Of a stretch of DNA of 9,921 bases, positions 5,263 to 9,921 are shown in pieces. The position numbers were made by a program, and so were the translations under genes. Source of the stretch: DATLAN01 sp035527455. Its GTDB lineage: Bacteria > Planctomycetota > Planctomycetia > Pirellulales > Thermoguttaceae. How positions within the stretch are numbered: the stretch's first letter is position 1; the number at the start of each line of letters is the position of its first letter. The notes beneath the pieces were generated by a model. That model made no database searches and had not been told where the DNA came from. It saw only the letters and a program-made list of their open reading frames with translations. The DNA is taken from assembly GCA_035527455.1 (NCBI GenBank), contig DATLAN010000255.1, forward strand, positions 1 to 9,921. Direction: 5' to 3'.

Positions 5263-6546
5263 ATGCCCGACATCATCGCCGAACTTTCCTGGCGCCGACT
5301 GGTCAACCAGACCACCGACGACGCGAACTTGCCACGGTGGCTCGCCCAGCGACCGCGCACCGTCTACGCGGGCTTCGACCCGACGGCCGACAGCCTGCAC
5401 GTGGGACACCTGATGGGCGTGACCACGCTGAGGCGGTTCCAGCAGGCCGGGCACCGTCCGATCGCGCTGGTCGGCGGTGCGACCGGCATGGTCGGCGACC
5501 CGAGCGGAAAGAGCGAGGAACGCAACCTGCTCTCGGTCGAGGTTCTCCGCGCCAACGTCGCCGCCGTCGGGGAGCAGTTGGCGTGTTTTCTCGATTTCGA
5601 CTGCGGCGAGAATTCCGCGCTGCTGGTGAACAACTTCGATTGGATGGGCGAGTTCGGCTACCTCGATTTCCTCCGCGACATCGGAAAGCACTTCCCGGTC
5701 AACGTGATGCTGACGAAGGATTCGGTCAAGAGCCGCCTGCAGCGGACCGACGCGGGATTGAGCTACACCGAGTTCAGCTACATGCTCTTGCAGGCGTACG
5801 ATTTCGCGTACCTCCATCGGCACTACGATTGCGAACTGCAAATCGGCGGCAGCGACCAGTGGGGAAACATCACCGCCGGCATCGATCTGGCCCGCCGGCT
5901 CCACTCCGTACAACTCTACGGATTGACCTGGCCGCTGTTGACCACCAGCAGCGGCTCCAAGATGGGCAAGACCGAATCGGGCGCGGTCTGGCTCTCGGCC
6001 GACAAGACGAGCCCCTACCATTTCTACCAGTATTGGATCAACGTCGAAGATGCCGACGTGGACACTTGCCTGCGGTACTTCACGGACCTCGGCCGCGAAG
6101 AAGTCGAATCGCTCCTGGGGGAACACCGGTCGGATCCCGGCCGCCGCACGGCCCAACGCCGGCTGGCCACCGAACTGACGCGGCTGGTCCACGGCCCCCA
6201 AGGGCTGAGGACGGCCGAACGGGCGACCGAGATCTTCTTCGGCGCCGAAATCAGCGAACTGTCCGACGCCCAGCTTGCAGGCATCTTTGCCGACGTGCCG
6301 AGCAAGGAACTTTCCCGGCAGCGGCTCTCGGGCGAGGGCATCTCGATCATCGACGCTTTGGTCGACGCCGGGCTGGCCAAGAGCAAAGGCGAGGCCCGGC
6401 GGCTGGTCGAGCAAGGTGGTGCCTACGTGAACAACCGTCGGGTGGAGGGCATCGACGCCCGGCTCGGCCAGGCGGACCTGGCCGGCGAATCGATCATGGT
6501 GCTTCGCTCGGGCAAGAAGAAGTACGCGCTGTTGCAGTTCGCTTAA
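5263..6546 (+). CDS. tyrS: Tyrosyl-tRNA synthetase
   Basis: A 427-residue class I synthetase (E. coli TyrS is 424) that charges tRNA-Tyr in the cytoplasm. Motifs: YAGFDPTADSLHVGHL (35-50) with the HIGH-type HVGH and the tyrosine-site Y35, GGATGMVGDPSGKSEER (71-87), SYTEFSYMLLQAYD (167-180), GGSDQWGNI (195-203), and the KMSKS-type loop KMGKTESG (233-240). A C-terminal S4 RNA-binding domain spans about 362-427 (ISIIDALVDAGLAKSKGEAR and onward). The ATG at 5263 is preferred to a GTG 16 codons upstream: the extra residues would be coded by heptamer repeat, and family alignment begins at MPDIIAEL. There is no Shine-Dalgarno sequence; pyrimidine-rich heptamers run into the ATG. A REP-like pair follows 19 bp after the stop. 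Confidence 0.95.
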   Translation: MPDIIAELSWRRLVNQTTDDANLPRWLAQRPRTVYAGFDPTADSLHVGHLMGVTTLRRFQQAGHRPIALVGGATGMVGDPSGKSEERNLLSVEVLRANVAAVGEQLACFLDFDCGENSALLVNNFDWMGEFGYLDFLRDIGKHFPVNVMLTKDSVKSRLQRTDAGLSYTEFSYMLLQAYDFAYLHRHYDCELQIGGSDQWGNITAGIDLARRLHSVQLYGLTWPLLTTSSGSKMGKTESGAVWLSADKTSPYHFYQYWINVEDADVDTCLRYFTDLGREEVESLLGEHRSDPGRRTAQRRLATELTRLVHGPQGLRTAERATEIFFGAEISELSDAQLAGIFADVPSKELSRQRLSGEGISIIDALVDAGLAKSKGEARRLVEQGGAYVNNRRVEGIDARLGQADLAGESIMVLRSGKKKYALLQFA

Positions 6547-6565
6547 GCCGAATGAAAAAATAATA

Positions 6566-6619
6566 GTAGCCATCTCGCTCCGCGAGATGAAGCTGCGTCT
6601 CGCGGAGCGAGACGGCTAC
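6566..6619. repeat. REP/BIME-like inverted pair after tyrS
   Basis: A 54-bp inverted repeat with 24-bp arms (6566-6589 and 6596-6619), 22 of 24 matching, separated by 6 bases. Each arm begins GTAGCC on its own strand and contains a 7-bp hairpin (CATCTCG or CGTCTCG, loop CTCCG, then CGAGATG or CGAGACG). The differences between the arms are paired within each arm's own hairpin (A-T in one, G-C in the other), so the single-arm hairpins are conserved. The architecture is the same as at 1241-1370 but the stem sequence differs. As a stem-loop just after tyrS it could also stabilise or end that transcript; no T-run follows. Confidence 0.8.
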
Positions 6620-6655
6620 TGTGACTTTGCAGACGCCAGAACCGGGTAGACGCTC

Positions 6656-7345
6656 GTGCGGAAGAAGACTCGCGTAGCCATGGTGATCTGTTGCGGCGTG
6701 CTGCTGGCGATCGTCGCGGCGGGGCTCGGTTTGCTTTGGGCCCTGCAGCGGGTTCCCGAGTCGTATCGCCTGGCGCTGAAGGTCGAGCGAAAGGACAGCG
6801 AGGAGATGGTCCGCCGCACGACCGCGCTAATCAGCGACGTCGAAAAAGAGGGGCCGTGGTCCACGAAGTTCACCGCCGAACAGATCAATGGAGGGCTGGC
6901 GTTCTGGCTGGCCGAAAACTATCCCGACGCGCTGCCCGGGGCCTTCCGCGATCCTCGGGTGGTGATCGAACCGGACCGGATGTTGCTCTTCTGCAAGGTG
7001 GAATACGGCGGCGTGGCCTCCGTGGTGACCTTGACCATCGAGCCTTACCTGCCCGAGCGGCGGAACATTCTGGCGCTGCGAATTTGCGGGGTCCGCGCCG
7101 GGGCGCTCCCTTGGCCGCTGGGGAAGATCATCGACGGCGTCAGCGAACTCGCCCGCCAAGTGGACATTCAACTCGACTGGAAGCGAACCGAAGGCGACCC
7201 GGTGGCTCTGATCACGATTCGGCCGCCAGCCGACCAACCCGACAAGGTCGTCCAGATCGACAGTATCGAGCTTGGAGAAGGTCACATATACCTTGGCGGA
7301 ACGACCAGACGCCGGCAGGAAACTACTCCTCGATCACTTCCTTGA
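6656..7345 (+). CDS. Membrane-anchored protein of unknown function
   Basis: A 229-residue protein. A basic N-terminus (MRKKTR) leads into one hydrophobic segment, about residues 7-29 (VAMVICCGVLLAIVAAGLG), then a mainly soluble domain that should lie outside the cytoplasm. Notable stretches are WSTKFTAEQINGGLAFWLAE (68-87), DPRVVIEPDRML (99-110), LALRICGVRAGALPWPLGKI (139-158), DPVALITI (181-188) and IDSIELGEGHIYLGGTT (201-217). From memory it resembles a planctomycete family with AEQIN and PLPLG motifs; I know of no assigned function. The start is GTG at 6656 with only a weak purine stretch upstream. The ATG eight codons later (6680) is an alternative that would lose the positive N-terminus. 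The last 23 bp overlap, tail to tail, the opposing gene. Confidence 0.75.
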   Translation: MRKKTRVAMVICCGVLLAIVAAGLGLLWALQRVPESYRLALKVERKDSEEMVRRTTALISDVEKEGPWSTKFTAEQINGGLAFWLAENYPDALPGAFRDPRVVIEPDRMLLFCKVEYGGVASVVTLTIEPYLPERRNILALRICGVRAGALPWPLGKIIDGVSELARQVDIQLDWKRTEGDPVALITIRPPADQPDKVVQIDSIELGEGHIYLGGTTRRRQETTPRSLP

Positions 7346-7631
7346 CAAGCTGGATAAAATGGGGGGTCTTCTGCGAGTCGCTGAGGTTCTTGGCTTTCTG
7401 CTCCGCCTCTTCTCGTTGGCTGTATTCGAACAGAGCGATTCGGCGCAGCGACTGGTTGAAAACCCCCCAAGAGGCCTTCAGCCGGACTTCTGCGGCGGCC
7501 TTGGCGCGACTCTTTCGTTTGGCCTTCTTCTTGACCGTCTTCTTGGTCGTCGATCCCTTTTCGGCAGCGAGGCGTTCGGCGGTATCGCTCTCTTGCCGTA
7601 ACTCCTTACGATTCAGTATCTTACGAGCCAT
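7323..7631 (-). CDS. Small basic protein, conserved-looking, unknown function
   Basis: A 102-residue protein. The N-terminal half is rich in Lys/Arg/Ala (MARKILNRKELRQESDTAER, later TTKKTVKKKAKRKSRAKAAA) and the C-terminal half looks folded (WGVFNQSLRRIALFEYSQRE, then KTPHFIQLVKEVIEE). The basic helical first part suggests contact with nucleic acid or the ribosome, but it does not match ribosomal protein S20 or histone-like tails that I can recall. It resembles a planctomycete hypothetical family. The frame stays open 75 codons further upstream. The ATG at 7631 is preferred because GGGGAAGGA lies directly before it and the upstream residues look like translated non-coding DNA, partly reading into the hairpin at 7856-7889. 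It is convergent with the 6656-7345 gene. Confidence 0.75.
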   Translation of the reverse strand: MARKILNRKELRQESDTAERLAAEKGSTTKKTVKKKAKRKSRAKAAAEVRLKASWGVFNQSLRRIALFEYSQREEAEQKAKNLSDSQKTPHFIQLVKEVIEE

Positions 7632-7925
7632 GTCCTTCCCCAGAGTGGCTAGTTTGAGGCAACGCCCGGACCGAAAAAACCCCTGCCGGCACGCCACGTA
7701 AACGAGCAATAACACCCGCAAAGCAATACCATAACCGATACCGGGTGAAATGACCAGTGGCTTGGCGTCACGAGCTTCGGCTGGGTCCAGTTCCGCAGAT
7801 CCGTCCACCGCGTTGCTGTTTTCCGGCCCCGGCACCCAGCCCACCACGACGTACACGCCCCGCGAGACGACATCACCTCTCGCGGGGCGAGACGACGTTT
7901 CGCTTTGCAGGCAAGGCTGCGAAAC
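7632..7925. other. Spacer between bfr and the 102-residue gene
   Basis: It contains a degraded REP-like pair near 7849-7901 and must hold the promoter of the 102-residue gene. The best guess on the minus strand is TGGTCA, 17 bp, TATGGT (4 of 6 each, within about 7730-7765), which is weak. No other gene is supported. Confidence 0.35.
7849..7901. repeat. Degraded REP-like pair related to the one after tyrS
   Basis: A perfect 12-bp inverted repeat, CGCCCCGCGAGA (7856-7867) and TCTCGCGGGGCG (7878-7889), continues as GAGACGACG. It aligns with the 6566-6619 element. Where that has CGCTCCGCG and CGCGGAGCG this has CGCCCCGCG and CGCGGGGCG, so the two differences compensate and keep the pairing. The GTAG heads are lost or mutated. 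It lies 37 bp beyond the bfr stop, so it could also act as a transcript-end stem-loop; no T-run follows. Confidence 0.65.
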
Positions 7926-8393
7926 TCACCCGATCTGTTCCGTCAGATAGTTTTCGACTCCCATTTGTCTGATCTGGTCGAGTTGTGCCTCGAGCCAGTC
8001 GACGTGACCTTCTTCCTCTTCGAGAATCGATTCGAGCAGTTCGCGCGTGCCGTTGTCTCCGGCCTCTCCGACAAACGGGATGTCCTGATTGTACGCCGCC
8101 ATGGCGGTGTTCTCGGCCGCCAGATCGTTATCGAACTGGACGGCGACTTCGGCGCCGATGTTGATCTGGTTGAGCTTGCTGACGATCGGGATCCCGTCCA
8201 GGAAGAGGATCCGTGCGATCAGCTTCTCCGCGTGCTTCATCTCCTGAAGCGCGCGTTTCTCGACCGCCTCGTGGAGCCGCTCGTAGCCCCAACTTTCGCA
8301 CATCTGGGCGTGCACGAAGTACTGGTTGATCGCCGTCACTTCCTCGGAAAGGCGATCGTTCAGTCGGGCAATGACCTGGTTGTTTCCTTTCAT
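7926..8393 (-). CDS. bfr: Bacterioferritin
   Basis: A 155-residue iron-storage protein (E. coli Bfr is 158) that should form a 24-subunit cage and oxidise Fe(II) at a di-iron centre. All six ferroxidase ligands fall at the E. coli positions: E18, E51, H54, E94, E127 and H130. The haem-binding Met52 is present, which separates it from non-haem ferritins. Y25 in the conserved AINQYFVHAQM helix is also kept. The N-terminus MKGN and the C-terminus WLEAQLDQIRQMGVENYL match the family closely. A GAGG about 10 bases upstream supports the ATG at 8393. It starts 22 bp after the stop of a single-FAS1 gene, so the two are probably co-transcribed. No Fur-like or IscR-like site was recognised. Confidence 0.95.
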   Translation of the reverse strand: MKGNNQVIARLNDRLSEEVTAINQYFVHAQMCESWGYERLHEAVEKRALQEMKHAEKLIARILFLDGIPIVSKLNQINIGAEVAVQFDNDLAAENTAMAAYNQDIPFVGEAGDNGTRELLESILEEEEGHVDWLEAQLDQIRQMGVENYLTEQIG

Positions 8394-8415
8394 GACGTCG
8401 TATCCTCGCGGCCGG

Positions 8416-8832
8416 CTATTCCGGCATCAAGACGGTGTCGATCAAATGGATCACGCCGTTGGTACACTCGATGTCCGCGTTGACCACGGAGGCATCGTTG
8501 ATCCGGCAGCCCCCCTCGGTGCTGATTCGCAGCGATTCGCCCTGGAGCGTTTGCACGGACGGGAGGTTGACGATTTCGCTCGCCATGTGTTTGCCGGAGA
8601 CGACGTGGTACTTCAGGATCGACTCCAGTCGCGGCTTGTTTTTCAACGTGGAATCCAAGATGTCCTTCGGGATCTGCTTGAACGCTTCGTTCGTGGGGGC
8701 GAAGATCGTCAGCGGCCCCTTGCCCTTCAGGGCGCTGCCCATATCTGCGGCCTTGATCGCCTGATTCAGCGTGCTGAGCGAATCCGAGGAAATGATCGTT
8801 TCGAGAAGGTCGTGGGTTACGGCAGTACTCAT
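8416..8832 (-). CDS. Single FAS1 (fasciclin) domain protein without signal peptide
   Basis: A 138-residue protein that is one FAS1 domain from end to end. FAPTNEAF (44-51) is the H1 box, YHVVSGK (75-81) the central YH motif and NGVIHLIDTVLMP (125-137) the H2 box. FAS1 domains are usually extracellular adhesion or matrix modules, but this protein begins MSTAVTHDLLETIIS with no signal peptide or membrane helix, so a cytoplasmic location is likely unless it leaves by another route. Alternative starts upstream were not seen, and AGGAG at 9-base spacing supports the ATG. It lies 22 bp before bfr and 122 bp after the secreted double-FAS1 gene on the same strand. Its domain is about as close to each half of that protein as expected for a paralogue. 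Confidence 0.9.
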   Translation of the reverse strand: MSTAVTHDLLETIISSDSLSTLNQAIKAADMGSALKGKGPLTIFAPTNEAFKQIPKDILDSTLKNKPRLESILKYHVVSGKHMASEIVNLPSVQTLQGESLRISTEGGCRINDASVVNADIECTNGVIHLIDTVLMPE

Positions 8833-8914
8833 GTTCGTTTGCTCCTGCGCAAATGTGAAAGGGATCGGCCCGCGCGGCCATCATGGTCGGTGGCCATGGC
8901 GGCCGGCGAACCGG

Positions 8915-8933
8915 AAAAACACGAAAAACGTGC
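8915..8933 (-). terminator. Weak terminator-like stem-loop between the two FAS1 genes
   Basis: On the minus strand CACG, a T5 loop, CGTG and then T5 (8932 down to 8915). The stem is only 4-5 bp, too short for an efficient terminator, so it may at most attenuate transcription from the double-FAS1 gene into FAS1-bfr. Confidence 0.2.
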
Positions 8934-8954
8934 CCGGCTTCCTCGCTGGCGAGT

Positions 8955-9845
8955 TCACTGGGGCATCAACACCGTGTCGATCACGTGGATCACACCGTTT
9001 CCGGCCTCGATGTCCGGCTTCGTCACGTGCGCTTGGTCGATCATCACCTCGCCGTCGGATGCGGTGATCGAAAGGCTCGTTCCGTCGGCCGCCTCCACGG
9101 ATTTCAGCTTCGCGACCTCCGCGGCCAAATGCTTGCCGGGTACGACGTGGTGCAGCAAGACGCCTCGCAGCTTCGTCTTGTCGCCGATCAGGGCTTCCAG
9201 CTCTTTCGGCGGAAGCTTGGCGAACGCTTCGTCGGTGGGTGCGAATACGGTGAACGGTCCCTCGCCCCGCAGCGTTTCGACCAGATCGGCTTCTCGGACG
9301 GCCTTGCAGAGCGTCTGGAAGGTGCCGGCCTCCTTCGCCGTGTCGACGATGTCCTGCAACTCGGGCGTCAGGACGGCGTCGATGATGTGGATCACGCCGT
9401 TGGTGCACGGGATGTCCGTCTTCGTCACGCGCGCCCGGCCGATCATCACGCCTTCTTCGGTCGCGCGGATCGGAATCCGCTTGCCTTCGACGGTCTCGAT
9501 CCACGGCTGCTTCGCGACGTCGGCCGCCATGATCTTGCCGGGCACGACGTGCAGCAGCAGGACGCCTCTGAGCTTCGGCTGGTCGGCCAGCAAAGCCGTC
9601 AGCGCCCCCTGCGGCAGCCTCTCGAACGCTTCATCCGTAGGAGCGAACACGGTGAACGGTCCCTCGCCCTGAAGCGTCTCGATCAACTTGGCCGCTTCGA
9701 GGGCCTTGCAGAGCGTTTGGCAGTTGCCCGCCGACTTCGCCGTGCCGACGATGTCCTGTTCCGCCTGCGCCGACGTCAAGAACATGCCGAGCGCCAACGC
9801 GGGAATCAAGACGCACCACAAACCTCTCAACCACTTCTTCGACAT
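8955..9845 (-). CDS. Secreted protein with two tandem FAS1 domains
   Basis: A 296-residue protein. The first 28 residues form a Sec signal peptide (MSKKWLRG, hydrophobic core VLIPALALGMFL, then SAQA before Glu29, a good signal peptidase I site). Two FAS1 domains follow, about 30-161 and 164-296, offset by 134 residues: FAPTDEAF at 67-74 and 201-208, HVVPGK at 99-104 and 233-238, NGVIHIID at 149-156 and NGVIHVID at 283-290. The expected tyrosine of the YH motif is replaced (LHVVPG and HHVVPG). It is probably periplasmic or surface-exposed, with a role in adhesion or matrix binding by analogy to the family; no ligand can be inferred. GGGGAG 6 bases before the ATG at 9845 selects this start over one 15 codons upstream. 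It is the first gene of a likely unit with FAS1 and bfr. Confidence 0.92.
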   Translation of the reverse strand: MSKKWLRGLWCVLIPALALGMFLTSAQAEQDIVGTAKSAGNCQTLCKALEAAKLIETLQGEGPFTVFAPTDEAFERLPQGALTALLADQPKLRGVLLLHVVPGKIMAADVAKQPWIETVEGKRIPIRATEEGVMIGRARVTKTDIPCTNGVIHIIDAVLTPELQDIVDTAKEAGTFQTLCKAVREADLVETLRGEGPFTVFAPTDEAFAKLPPKELEALIGDKTKLRGVLLHHVVPGKHLAAEVAKLKSVEAADGTSLSITASDGEVMIDQAHVTKPDIEAGNGVIHVIDTVLMPQ

Positions 9846-9921
9846 TGGAAACTCCCCTATACTGGATGTGGAACGAACGCTACTGCACAAGCCTAGAACG
9901 CGATCTTCACAATGACGGCCG

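Noticed and set aside
5013..5360. Open frame of 115 codons on the minus strand across the ispD-tyrS spacer
   Set aside because: Its first third is antisense to tyrS and heptamer repeat. The part over the spacer core looks somewhat protein-like, but no start or ribosome site supports a gene.
5251..6573. 440-codon open frame antisense to tyrS
   Set aside because: Typical GC-rich shadow; tyrS is unambiguous by its HIGH, KMSKS and S4 motifs.
7323..7631. Ribosomal protein S20 as identity of the basic protein
   Set aside because: The size and basic N-terminus suggested it, but the S20 pattern of lysine/arginine helices is absent and the C-terminal WGVFNQSLRRIALFEY segment does not fit.
7632..7856. 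75-codon N-terminal extension of the 102-residue basic protein
   Set aside because: A strong purine-rich ribosome site stands at the internal ATG (7631), and the extension reads from the REP-like hairpin and non-coding-like DNA.
7856..7889. Intrinsic terminator of bfr
   Set aside because: A strong stem, but no T-run follows on the minus strand, and the sequence aligns with the repeat at 6566-6619, so a degraded repeat is the better description.
8326..9672. 448-codon open frame on the plus strand opposite the FAS1 genes
   Set aside because: Shadow frame; its repetitive look only mirrors the repeated FAS1 domains on the other strand.

Overview
The window looks like a GC-rich chromosomal segment from a planctomycete, most likely of the Pirellulales type. 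The evidence is a DUF1559 pseudopilin-like protein (prepilin N-terminus plus a C-terminal H-X9-DG motif), several small proteins that resemble planctomycete-restricted hypothetical families, an HU protein with a C-terminal tail, and house-keeping genes scattered singly rather than in classical operons. The lineage call is from memory of protein families and was not searched.

Layout. Minus strand, 1-2413: the N-terminal end of tryptophanyl-tRNA synthetase (trpS, running off the left edge), class 1B dihydroorotate dehydrogenase (pyrD), a 72-residue lipoprotein, and an HU-family DNA-binding protein. A 719-bp spacer (2414-3132) holds the HU promoter and the divergent DUF1559 promoter. Plus strand, 3133-7345: DUF1559 protein, ispD (MEP isoprenoid pathway), tyrosyl-tRNA synthetase (tyrS) and a membrane-anchored protein of unknown function. 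The last overlaps by 23 bp, tail to tail, a minus-strand gene for a 102-residue basic protein. Minus strand, 7323-9845: that basic protein, bacterioferritin, a signal-less single-FAS1 protein and a secreted double-FAS1 protein. The FAS1 and bfr genes are 22 bp apart and probably co-transcribed.

The spacers contain two kinds of repeat. (1) GTAG-headed inverted hairpin pairs with the architecture of REP/BIME elements: one at 1241-1370 inside the apparent 5' leader of pyrD, one of a different sequence class at 6566-6619, and a degraded relative of the second at 7849-7901. (2) Heptanucleotide arrays, each in strict 7-bp register, that run exactly up to gene boundaries: 119-139 and 233-260 between trpS and pyrD, and an inverted pair at 4960-5015 and 5229-5262 between ispD and tyrS. 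In both tRNA synthetase genes the array abuts the start codon and occupies the place of the Shine-Dalgarno sequence, while nearly every other gene here has a recognisable one.

No phage, CRISPR array, transposase or RNA gene was found. The genes are mostly house-keeping. The unusual content is the repeats, the FAS1/bacterioferritin cluster and three conserved-looking unknown proteins.
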